NCBI RefSeq assembly: GCF_004571175.1
Contig: NZ_CP038273.1
Span: 1-64,000 of the forward strand
Reading direction: 5' to 3'
Length of the DNA: 64,000 bases
Source: Legionella israelensis
GTDB taxonomy: Bacteria > Pseudomonadota > Gammaproteobacteria > Legionellales > Legionellaceae
Part shown: positions 37,384 to 46,900 of the stretch, piece by piece
Layout: the number at the start of each line of letters is the position of its first letter
Position numbering within the stretch: the stretch's first letter is position 1
Program-made: the position numbers and the translations under genes
Notes under the pieces: generated by a model
Databases searched by the model: none
What the model was told of the DNA's origin: nothing
Seen by the model: the letters and a program-made list of their open reading frames with translations, nothing else

Positions 37384-37824
37384 ATGCGTATTCAAATTTT
37401 TACTGATGGAGCATGCAGAGGGAATCCTGGCCCAGGTGGATGGGGAGCTTTGCTTCGTTATAATGATCATGAAAAGCAATTAAAGGGTTCAGAAATACAT
37501 ACCACAAATAATCGTATGGAACTGATGGCAGCTATAAAAAGCCTTGAAGCTTTAAAACGACCATGTGTAGTGGACTTGCATACGGATTCACAGTATTTAC
37601 GCCAGGGAATGACCACATGGATGAAACAATGGAAACTAAAGGGTTGGAAGAATGCAAAACGTGAACCTGTAAAAAATGCCGATTTATGGCAGAAGCTGGA
37701 TCAACTTGCTTCAATCCACCAGATTCACTGGCATTGGGTCAAAGGGCACTCCGGGCATCCAGAAAATGAACTTGCTGATTCTCTGGCTAACCAGGCGATT
37801 GACGAACTAACTCAAAATATTTAA
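37384..37824 (+). CDS. rnhA: ribonuclease HI
   Basis: A 146-residue RNase HI that cuts RNA in RNA-DNA hybrids. All four catalytic carboxylates are seen: [14 protein letters not shown] (Asp), NNRMELMAA (Glu), LHTDSQYL (Asp) and [11 protein letters not shown] (Asp). The basic handle [13 protein letters not shown] is also present. An ATG 12 bases upstream, overlapping the previous stop, is an alternative start; family alignment favours the one given. dnaQ starts three bases after the stop, the usual rnhA-dnaQ pairing. Confidence 0.96.
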   Translation: MRIQIFTDGACRGNPGPGGWGALLRYNDHEKQLKGSEIHTTNNRMELMAAIKSLEALKRPCVVDLHTDSQYLRQGMTTWMKQWKLKGWKNAKREPVKNADLWQKLDQLASIHQIHWHWVKGHSGHPENELADSLANQAIDELTQNI

Positions 37825-37827
37825 AAA

Positions 37828-38538
37828 ATGCGACAGATTGTATTAGATACTGAAACCACAGGCATAGGGCATGAACATGGGCATCGTATTATCGAGATTG
37901 GCTGTGTTGAGTTGATTGATCGCCGCATTACTAAAAACCATTATCATGTTTATTTAAATCCACAAAGAACAATAGATGATGGCGCATTTAAAGTACATGG
38001 AATCTCCAATGAGTTTTTAAAGGATAAACCTGAATTTAATGAAATTGTTGAGGAATTTCTTGCTTTTATCGATGGAGCAGAACTCATTATCCATAATGCA
38101 CCATTTGATGTTGGCTTTTTAAATTCTGAACTTACGCATGTCAAATGGCACAAGCGCTTGGAAGATTATTGTAATATTTTTGATACTCTCGTATATGCGC
38201 GTGAAAAACATCCTGGGCAAAGAAACAGTCTTGATGCTTTATGTAAGCGCTATGACATTGACAATTCCAATCGACAATTACACGGCGCTCTACTGGATGC
38301 GGAAATACTAGCCTGGGTTTATTTATCTTTGACAGGAGGGCAGGGGACCTTGTTTTCTGAAAGTTCTTCAGAAGAAATGGTTTCTCAAAAAAGTGAAACT
38401 TTGAATAAAACAGTAGATAAGATTGACTTACCCATCATAAAAGCGACAGAAATTGAAATTGAAAATCATCTTTCTCTCATAGAACTCATTGTTAATAAGT
38501 CTGGTATTAATTACTGGGAAGATTCAAAAACATCATAA
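37828..38538 (+). CDS. dnaQ: DNA polymerase III epsilon subunit (proofreading exonuclease)
   Basis: A 236-residue DEDDh exonuclease that proofreads for the replicative polymerase. Exo I is LDTETTGI, Exo II HNAPFDVGFL, and Exo III HGALLDAEILA with the conserved His. The C-terminal tail that tethers epsilon to the alpha subunit is present but poorly conserved. It follows rnhA by three bases. It converges on the Tc toxin locus, with 109 bases between and no clear terminator. Confidence 0.95.
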   Translation: MRQIVLDTETTGIGHEHGHRIIEIGCVELIDRRITKNHYHVYLNPQRTIDDGAFKVHGISNEFLKDKPEFNEIVEEFLAFIDGAELIIHNAPFDVGFLNSELTHVKWHKRLEDYCNIFDTLVYAREKHPGQRNSLDALCKRYDIDNSNRQLHGALLDAEILAWVYLSLTGGQGTLFSESSSEEMVSQKSETLNKTVDKIDLPIIKATEIEIENHLSLIELIVNKSGINYWEDSKTS

Positions 38539-38647
38539 AATCTTCGCGTATTTTTTGATTGCATCCTGCACAAACACCTCATGGATATTATTTGAGGATA
38601 AAAAACTTGTGTTTTTGGCCTGATGGTGCGTTCTGGAAATGACTTGA

Positions 38648-41600
38648 TCAATGATGTTCAAGTTTTCCATCAATCGTTGCTACCAATATAATGTTGCCCA
38701 ATCGGTTCATTAATGTACCGTTTTGAAACTGGATAGCATTCACAGTAACTTCCCAGTCACCTGTCGGATTAAAGGCATTTGCTATCATGCCGTTTGGTTC
38801 GCCAGCATTTCTCGTGGAAAATACAACATAGTTTTTATTCGTATCTATTTGATACGTTGGGAAAGCCTGTTGGCCAGAAGATACGTTGGGATCTGTGGTA
38901 TAAACCTGGGTTCCTTTTGATACTGTGAACGCTTTTTGCAGCTCGGCTTCTTCAGCTGCTGTTAAGTCTTTGAAATCACCGACTGCAATAACAGACAGAT
39001 GTCTGGTGGAGACATCGTTCGGCCCTTTTTTGATGTTTGCAGGCAAGAGTTGCGGCGGTATCGTTACTTTAATGCTGCGCAAAGAATTTGAAGTTTCTGC
39101 TGGGGTAGGGTTTTTAAAATGATACCATGGATCAGGGTATTGATGATGCAGATCGAGAATGAGATCATGGCTTATCGAATCACCTAATTCCTGTCGGACT
39201 TGTTCGGCATACAAAGCATCATGCAGGGCTGTGTACTCAATGGTAAATAATACATCCACAATCGTATCGAAATTAAAAGGATTTGATGCGCGTGGCAGTT
39301 CAAATGTCCATTGTGTTTCAACGCCTAATCCTTCAAAAGGTAAAAACATTGGATCTTGATAATCTAGCACAAACAAGCCAGTGTCGTTAAAGGGGCTGTC
39401 AAGTGCTATACTTTCGCCAAAATTGCGCGAAGCCCTTTTTTTCTGGAATTCCAACCCTTTTTTCACGACAACAGTGGATTCCCCACTGTTAGATAGCATA
39501 GCATGGATACCTTGCACAGGTGGTATTAGCGCCAATACAGAGATCCTGACATTTTTGATAAGACGAAGATAATGTCCTGGAAAATCCATGTCAAACCATT
39601 GCAGTAAAGTGTTAAATGTTATTTTACCGCTACTGCGGAGTTCGACTAAATCTCCAGGCATCATTTGTGCCAAAGAAATGGTTTTAGACAGTTGAAGCTT
39701 TCTTTTGTCAGTTTGCAGTTTAAAAGCATCGAGTTTAGCTATATCCGTCATAAGACGTTCTGCTCCTAAAATACCTGATTGTTTTTGTTCTTCAGACAAT
39801 TCTGAATTCGCCAAGGCAGTATTGTTCAATGACCAATAATCCCCAAGAATAATCTGCACTTTTTCCTGACGTTCAAATTCCAGCGCGCGTTGTGCCATAC
39901 GGGACAAGGAAGTCGCAATTTGCATAATAATACGGTAGTTTTGTGACAGAACTTGAATCATCCAAAGATATAATTGCTCATTGGAGAATTTATTTTGCAA
40001 AAATTCCAATACTTCCTGTGTCTGTGCTTGATGCAGGTTTGATATTTGTAATTCTTTATTGGCGATTAATATTCTGTTCTCTGATAATTTTTTTTGAACA
40101 TTAGCAATTTGTAAATCAAAATCCGCCAAATCTCGTTGCAGGTTCCACTCTTCCCAACGGCGTTCAAAACCCGCCACGGTTAAACTGGCACTGCCGAGTG
40201 TTCCTAATGCGCCTGCTGCTGAATTGAGCGCGCCAGCGGTTCCAGGAACTGCAGCAGCTAATGCCGCACCAAATGAAAATCCTGCCGCCGCTCCCGCCGT
40301 TCCACCGGCGGCAGCGCCAGGAACGGCGGGAGCGCCACCAGCTACTCCTCCACCGGTACCACCTGCAGCAGCACCGCCAACAGTTCCAGCAGCACCTGCA
40401 CCAAAAAAGGCTATGATAGCCCCAATACCCTGGACGACTGCTGCTGTAGCCTGTAAAGCGGCACTACCCAGCATTAATCCAACACCGGCTGTTTCCAGGA
40501 ATGACATAAATCCATTTTCAATTCGATCTTTCCACCAGTCCAGTTGGAATTCAGCTCTCTTTTCTTGTGTTCCTGCAATATCTAAACTGTACTCTGCTTC
40601 CCTAACACTCAATTGTTTAAGGGAAATGGTTGATTTTGCCAGTTCGATCGCTTGAGAAGCTTGTAGCTGTGCGAAGGTTTCACTGTCTCTTTTTTCATAC
40701 GCTTGTAACAGTGCCTGCCCTAGCCTTTGTCCAATTTCTATACATTGTCGCGCCTTTTCGATCAAAAACGAATAGCGGTAACGTGGTTGATCGGTGGAAC
40801 CAATGCCTAAATAATTAATATCGGGCTGAATTTGAACCGCATCGGCAATATTATCCAGAAAATTTGTCGTGGTTTCTTCTGAAAGTGCTGCGGATTCGGC
40901 TGGATATCCTGCTAAATTTAGACAAAAGCGTAATTTTAATAAATTGGCTTCAATGTAGAAGCTGTAAGCTTGCAATAATGGGTTCGGCGGCACACAAAAG
41001 GTAAGTGAAGAATAGACAGGCACTTCTTCATAGTGTGAAAACGTCCAATTTTCGTCAGAAAACCTTGGAGTTGTAATCATGTTATCATGAGTAGGAAGAA
41101 GGGGGGGATTATGCATTTCATGAGAAATCGCCTTTCCATAATTGCCTGAATAAAAGAAATCATTTTCATATTCTTCCAAGGTCGTGCGTCGGCTGATTAT
41201 TTCTTTGCTTAGGGACAGTGGTTTTTTCCTTGATGTTCGGTCTTTTTTCACTGCGCGCTTAATTATTTTTTCGATAGGATCTATATTACCCGGTTCTGGA
41301 GGATCTTCTAAATAAGCTTTACAATCCTCGATGGCCTCATCAAGAATGAGGCGGCTTCTTACTGTATACAACTCTTCCAATAGCCCTTTAAGTTTTGTCT
41401 TATCTAATTCCGGTCTAAGCTTAATGTTCGTGACAATGCTTAATTCAAGCTCCCGGATAGCTTGTCCACAATGATCAGCAAGATCGGGAGCTTGTAGAAT
41501 ACGTGCAGCCAATTCATACAAATCGCGTGCACGATCCCGTGTTTCTGCAGTGCCTAAGGCAAATTCATGATCGGCCCAATCCACGATATTTTTGACCATG

Positions 41601-43900
41601 GCGAGGATGGTGTGGCGTAAATAGACGCCTCTGCGGCGTTGAGCAATTTCCTCCGGATCTAAGCCGCCGTTGAACCATTCGGATGAATATAAGGTCTCAT
41701 CTGAAAAATAAGTGTGAAAATCAAACACCAGCCGTTCATGAGTGGGTTTTTCAGGATTATAGAGCAACCTATACCAATCATGAGCGGCTGCGTATTCACC
41801 AGACTGGTTAAGTGTCCAGGCAATGAGAAGTGGTAAATAGAACAGTCGTTCTAATTCATCATGTAATTGAATCAAAAATATAAAACCCGTTTCATCCGTG
41901 TAATCCTGAATGGCCTGAGTGGCAACAACTTCAAGTTTTTTGACCCAATCGCCAAGTTCGATAAGCCTGTTTTCATAAGGGGGACGCATGAACAGTCTTA
42001 ATAGCTCATCATGCGGAATGGTTTCCTGATCTTCATCATACAGACTCAGTAAAATATCCTGAAAATTTTGTTCTTCTGACAATTTTGGAAAACGGAAATC
42101 AAGATAAATTTGCCGTACTTGTTTGGGCGTAACTGGGCCTTGAAGTTTTTTTACAGCTTCTTGAAATCGCTCAGAGCCACCATTCATTTTGGGCAGCAGA
42201 ACATTTTCCGTGTACAAAACTGCATATAATGCGGAGGCCCAGCTTTGATAATCTTTCAACCATTTCCAACGTGCTTCTTCTACCGGAAGGGCTGTGAGTT
42301 CATCAAATTGAACGGTATTGGCCGGAAGATCAGAGCGTGAAATATTGGCAATTTCTCCTGTGCGAATTGACAGGATGAAAGATTGTAAGGATAGAATAAG
42401 CTGGGTAATGCGGTTTGTTTGATGGCATGAACCAGTTTGCAGATCAATGAACAATTTGTTTTGCAATGTCAAAACATCGGTGTCGGTTTTTTTGATGAGC
42501 GTATCACGGTAAGAAATCACTGTTTCGTTATAGACCGTCATTAATCGCTTGGCAAATTGACCGGTTGTGTCTCTATAATTGAAAGAAAATTGTTCAAGAT
42601 CAATGTTATTTTTTTCATTCAAAAGATTCCTTATTTCACGAAGTGTTGCCAATTGTGGCTTGGTGGTGGAAATGAGCAATTTCAGTTTTTGTAACAACGT
42701 GAGACCTGGTGTGGAAGGTGTGGCATTCGCCGGTGTAGTGATGGTATTTAAATCAGCATCAGTTATACCAAGCAGGATTTTCCAGCTATTACGGTAGGTA
42801 TTTCTAAAGGAAGTGTCGGTGACTGGAATTTTGTTCGGATCTAAATATTTTTCCAAAATTTCAGAAGTAAGTTCTGCTTGTAACATCATTTCAAAACCAG
42901 TTTCGCAATGAATGTCATCTATCGATTGCAACAAAATTTTTTCTAAAGTGTTGGTGGTAATAGACCAGCGGTACCAAATTAAATCCAGGAGATCAAACAA
43001 GTAGGCTAGTGGACTGAATATATTTTCACAGCCTTTACATACATGGCATGTTTCTTTTTTGCTGGGTTTACGTACATCATCAGGTAAATGCCAGGTAGCA
43101 TCAGGGGAATTCTTTTTTTGCTCTGATATGGCATAATGTTTGACTTGCTCAGCGATGATTTTCGCCTGTCGGTGCATTTGTGCCAGTTGCTCTTTTTCAG
43201 ATTTTTTCAGTCGGCCTAGTTTTTTTTCAAAGGTTGCCATGGGTAGGTTGGCAATTTCCCGAACAGAATAAAAACCCTGCTTCAGCAGTTTCTCTTTTAA
43301 GGAAAGAGAAGGGGTAATGGTTGCCAGTTTACCCAATGTTAAAATTTCATGACAAGCTTTCTGACTTAAGCCGGTCAAATCAGGCGTCAATTTGTTAGCA
43401 TGAGTGAAAAGATCTTCCAGGTTACTTATACCCTGTTTTTTAAGCTGCGCAAGGTAAGTGCCCATGCTGTTTTTACTGATACCGCTTGTTTTTAATAGTT
43501 CTTTGATATTGAGATTGAAGCGCTCTTTTTTTGCGGATTTTTCAAAAGACTCTGGCAATTGAATTTTAACATGCGTCGTTGTTTTTGGTTTCAATGTTGC
43601 TGTGACATTCTTCTTTGAAGAATAAAGCCTTTGTTTATCCGTCCTGACTGTAAAATAAACTTTTGGTGTTCGTCCTGAAAAAAAAGGTTCGATGTCATCG
43701 TAATTGATACTGGTCAAAAAATCTCCTTTCTCATCTGGTTTTGCAATTGCTAATGGATTTTTTATGATTTTAGATTTGTCATAGACCTCTATGAAAAGAT
43801 CTTTTAAGGGGATATTGCTGCCATTACCCAAATGTCCTTTAATTTGAGTTTCATTTCCACTGTTTTTCGTTTCCGTATTATGTGTTAATTTACGTTCCAT
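38648..43900 (-). CDS. Tc toxin TcA-type subunit (receptor-binding/pore-forming injector)
   Basis: A 1750-residue protein, shorter than the 2,300-2,500 of Photorhabdus TcdA/TcA. Order: N-terminal beta-rich domain (1-120), a helical region, and a CxxCxxC motif (C285, C288, C291) running into NIFSPLAYLFDLLDLI, a motif typical of Tc/neuraminidase-like A proteins. After the alpha-helical shell comes a Gly/Ala-rich hydrophobic segment (about 1130-1215) in the pore region, long heptad helices with KFSNEQLYLWM, and the C-terminal TcB-binding domain (FELPRASNPFNFDTI). Homologues assemble as pentameric pores that inject a TcC-derived toxin. AAGGGAGA precedes the ATG. It lies 63 bases after the TcB-TcC gene. 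There is no Sec signal. Confidence 0.9.
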   Translation of the reverse strand: MERKLTHNTETKNSGNETQIKGHLGNGSNIPLKDLFIEVYDKSKIIKNPLAIAKPDEKGDFLTSINYDDIEPFFSGRTPKVYFTVRTDKQRLYSSKKNVTATLKPKTTTHVKIQLPESFEKSAKKERFNLNIKELLKTSGISKNSMGTYLAQLKKQGISNLEDLFTHANKLTPDLTGLSQKACHEILTLGKLATITPSLSLKEKLLKQGFYSVREIANLPMATFEKKLGRLKKSEKEQLAQMHRQAKIIAEQVKHYAISEQKKNSPDATWHLPDDVRKPSKKETCHVCKGCENIFSPLAYLFDLLDLIWYRWSITTNTLEKILLQSIDDIHCETGFEMMLQAELTSEILEKYLDPNKIPVTDTSFRNTYRNSWKILLGITDADLNTITTPANATPSTPGLTLLQKLKLLISTTKPQLATLREIRNLLNEKNNIDLEQFSFNYRDTTGQFAKRLMTVYNETVISYRDTLIKKTDTDVLTLQNKLFIDLQTGSCHQTNRITQLILSLQSFILSIRTGEIANISRSDLPANTVQFDELTALPVEEARWKWLKDYQSWASALYAVLYTENVLLPKMNGGSERFQEAVKKLQGPVTPKQVRQIYLDFRFPKLSEEQNFQDILLSLYDEDQETIPHDELLRLFMRPPYENRLIELGDWVKKLEVVATQAIQDYTDETGFIFLIQLHDELERLFYLPLLIAWTLNQSGEYAAAHDWYRLLYNPEKPTHERLVFDFHTYFSDETLYSSEWFNGGLDPEEIAQRRRGVYLRHTILAMVKNIVDWADHEFALGTAETRDRARDLYELAARILQAPDLADHCGQAIRELELSIVTNIKLRPELDKTKLKGLLEELYTVRSRLILDEAIEDCKAYLEDPPEPGNIDPIEKIIKRAVKKDRTSRKKPLSLSKEIISRRTTLEEYENDFFYSGNYGKAISHEMHNPPLLPTHDNMITTPRFSDENWTFSHYEEVPVYSSLTFCVPPNPLLQAYSFYIEANLLKLRFCLNLAGYPAESAALSEETTTNFLDNIADAVQIQPDINYLGIGSTDQPRYRYSFLIEKARQCIEIGQRLGQALLQAYEKRDSETFAQLQASQAIELAKSTISLKQLSVREAEYSLDIAGTQEKRAEFQLDWWKDRIENGFMSFLETAGVGLMLGSAALQATAAVVQGIGAIIAFFGAGAAGTVGGAAAGGTGGGVAGGAPAVPGAAAGGTAGAAAGFSFGAALAAAVPGTAGALNSAAGALGTLGSASLTVAGFERRWEEWNLQRDLADFDLQIANVQKKLSENRILIANKELQISNLHQAQTQEVLEFLQNKFSNEQLYLWMIQVLSQNYRIIMQIATSLSRMAQRALEFERQEKVQIILGDYWSLNNTALANSELSEEQKQSGILGAERLMTDIAKLDAFKLQTDKRKLQLSKTISLAQMMPGDLVELRSSGKITFNTLLQWFDMDFPGHYLRLIKNVRISVLALIPPVQGIHAMLSNSGESTVVVKKGLEFQKKRASRNFGESIALDSPFNDTGLFVLDYQDPMFLPFEGLGVETQWTFELPRASNPFNFDTIVDVLFTIEYTALHDALYAEQVRQELGDSISHDLILDLHHQYPDPWYHFKNPTPAETSNSLRSIKVTIPPQLLPANIKKGPNDVSTRHLSVIAVGDFKDLTAAEEAELQKAFTVSKGTQVYTTDPNVSSGQQAFPTYQIDTNKNYVVFSTRNAGEPNGMIANAFNPTGDWEVTVNAIQFQNGTLMNRLGNIILVATIDGKLEHH

Positions 43901-43963
43901 GTGGTTCTCCCTTAAGTGCTTAGCCCTTTTCAGGACTAAATTGCAAGCTATATTCTCACTTTC

Positions 43964-46900
43964 TTATTGTGAGGCGCCGTATCGCCATTCATGATAATCA
44001 TCATATAAATCACCCAGCCAATTACCGTAAGATGTTTGTGCTGTTTCAAAAATTTTATGTTCTTTCTCAACTTCTTGCAGGGCCACTCCTAATTTACCCA
44101 AAGCATTTAACTCATCGGGCTGTGTCCATGGCGGTGTGGGCTCTGTGTCGCGTAAGCCATTTTTGTATTTGATTAATTCGCCAAAATAATTACTCTCAGC
44201 ATCGATTCGATCGGCAAAATGCGGATCAAAAAAATCTGGCGTCAATCCTTCGCCACCATCACTCATTGGGGTATCAGCAAAAACACCCAAGACATGGCCC
44301 CCAGCTTTTCCTAATGAACGCGTTGTAGTTTTTAGCAAGTTGCCTTTGCCTAACATTTTGAAAAAATTAATTCTTTGCGAGAATTTGGCTATCAAACGAT
44401 TGTCTGTTTTAAATTCCCTTAAGGATTTTAAAAGATTGGAGTTGTCAACCAATTCTCCGGCTTTGGCCATGGCCATTTCACCTTTTACATAATAAAAATC
44501 TTGGATTTTGTCGCTGATTTCATTTAACACGCGCGCATTTTTTTCAATGGTTGTCGCCTTTCGAAAGAGTCGCTTGTTAAGCTTATTATTAGCTTGCGTG
44601 TGAAGTTCTTTTATTTTTTTGTCCGATTGTTTTAATTCATCCATCAGGCTTATTCGTTTTTTTTGCATTTCCATTTCTTTTATTTGTGCTTTAACAGCTT
44701 TCTTGGCTGCTTTATCACCTCCTTTCTTCATTTTTTCCTCAATAATACTTTGTTGTTTTTCTATTTTTGCTTCAAGTTCTGCCAGCTCCAGTTCCAGATT
44801 AAGATTTTTTGTCATTTCCGCATTGATATCTGCCTTAATATTATCTGCGGTATCCGTACCATTTGGATCAGTAAAGCGGATAGGATTGGCTTTAAGGAAA
44901 AGATAGAGGTTTAATGAGTCTTTTGTGCCTGCGGGGTCGCAGCTTGCCCACCGGCCTAGCCACGGAATATAATATCTTTGGCCGTAATAATACAAGCCGG
45001 TTTCGTCATCACGTTCTTTGCCACTGTAACGATAGCGTTTTCTGTTCGCTACAGAAAGCCCTGTCTTTGAAGAGTAAGCGATATAACTGGTACCGCCGTA
45101 GGCATAATATTCTTCATATGAAATTAATTTGGCTTGTGGTGTGTCATCGACCTCCATCACACACGCATTAAGATGATTGGTGAGTTGATAACGAACACGC
45201 TTACCGGGTCCGCTTTCTGTGAGTTGTGTGTCTGTGATTCTGGTTTCAATCAAGGCGATGCGTTGCTGATTATCCACGATGTGTACGGTCTCGCGTCGGA
45301 ATACTTCTGAGCCATTTTTTACTTTGCGATAAACTTCGTATCCACCGATATAAATGCGTTCTTCAATGATTCCTTTTTTAACAATGGTTTTTCTCACTCG
45401 TTGTCCAGAGGCATCATATTGGTAAAAGGCAAAATCCGGATCGTCACTAACATTAAGCTGGACTGTGGTTAACTGATTTTTAAAATTCCATTGCAACAAG
45501 GGTAAATGCGCCAAATGTAAAAGGTTGCCATTTTTATCATAACTGAAGATATTGCTTTCACCTTGACAACCGGCATGACTCGTTAAAAGTTGATTGCCGT
45601 TGTTGGCATACGTTTGCTGGCGAACCCAACTGTTTTGGCTGTTGTGATGACTGATTTTTTTCAAATTGAAGGCTTTATCGTACTCATATTTTTCAGTGTA
45701 ATTGAGAAGGGCATGGGTATTGCTTTGTGGTTGAGGGATTGCATAAAATGCGGTATTTTTTTGATCTTTCAACTGATAATGACAGGCATTCATGGACTCA
45801 TGTTCGCGTCCGCTTGCTTGAGTTAAACGATAAAGCGCATCATAGCGATAGCTGCTGATGGGCGTAACCGCTTGATTATGATTAAACACGGTTGCTTGCG
45901 CTTTATTTTCAATTTGGGTGATGTTGCCCACCGCATCATGGCAATAATTCAGATCCAGGAGCGCCTTGGCACTTGAACCACGTCGGGTAAGATTGCACGT
46001 CAGACGTGCTGTATCGGCATCATAGGTGAATTCAGTGACGACATTATTACCGTATTGAATAAAAACGCGTTGATTGTGTTCATTGTAAGAGATGGTCTTA
46101 ATGAAATCGACTTCTTGCTGGTTTCCATTTTCTTTTACCTGCAGTTTGTTTAAGTATCCATTGTGATTGTAGGAATATTTTTGTAAGGTTTTGTCAGGCG
46201 TTTTCGTTTCAATGATACGGTTTAAAGCGTCATATTTTGTTTCTACGGTATAAGAATCGGGCTGCAACTGATTTTGAGCATTGTTTTCATCGAATAAGCC
46301 GTGGGAATCTATCGGCCAGCGCATGGCTGTTTCCATTCCATTTTTAAGAAGCCGCCGAGTGGTTTTCAGCGTATTTCCTTTGAAGTCATATTTCTCATGG
46401 ATTAAAAGTCCTGCACCATCATAAATTTTCCAGGGCTTTCCATGTAAATTCTTAACAGGATCATTGGCTGCTTCACCGTAAATGATTTTTTCTGCCAGGC
46501 CAAATTCTGTCTCAGAAGTTTTTATCCATAGTTCAGTCTGCCGATGCAAGGCATCATATACTGCCTTGGTTTCATTGCCGTTTTCATCCCAGGTGCGACA
46601 GGGTTGATTCCTAACATTAAAAAAAATTATTTTTTCGCCTGAGTCCGGATTTGTCATTTTCAACATACGTCCTGCCATGTCATATTGATAGCGAAAGCTG
46701 ATGGTAGTTGGCCATTCATTCAAATTATGAACGTTTTGCAATGGCATTTGCAAAAACTGATCGGAAGCTTTGGCATCTCTAGTGGTGATAATATTTCCTT
46801 CTAAGTCATAATGCTGCAGGGTGACCAGCTTTTCTGACTTATTGTCAGTTATCGAAATAAAAGCCTGCTTCAAACCATTAAAAAAAATGACTGCAGGTGT

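Noticed and set aside
38539..38647. Terminator between dnaQ and the TcA gene
   Set aside because: Only a 5-bp CCTCA/TGAGG dyad with an 11-base loop is present, without a suitable T-run.
40224..40655. Plus-strand 143-residue Ala/Pro-rich open frame
   Set aside because: It is the antisense of the Gly/Ala-rich segment of the TcA gene; the composition is a by-product of the GC-rich codons on the other strand.
44619..45171. Several plus-strand ORFs of 83-95 residues
   Set aside because: They lie antisense to the TcB-TcC gene with no ribosome sites or recognisable domains.
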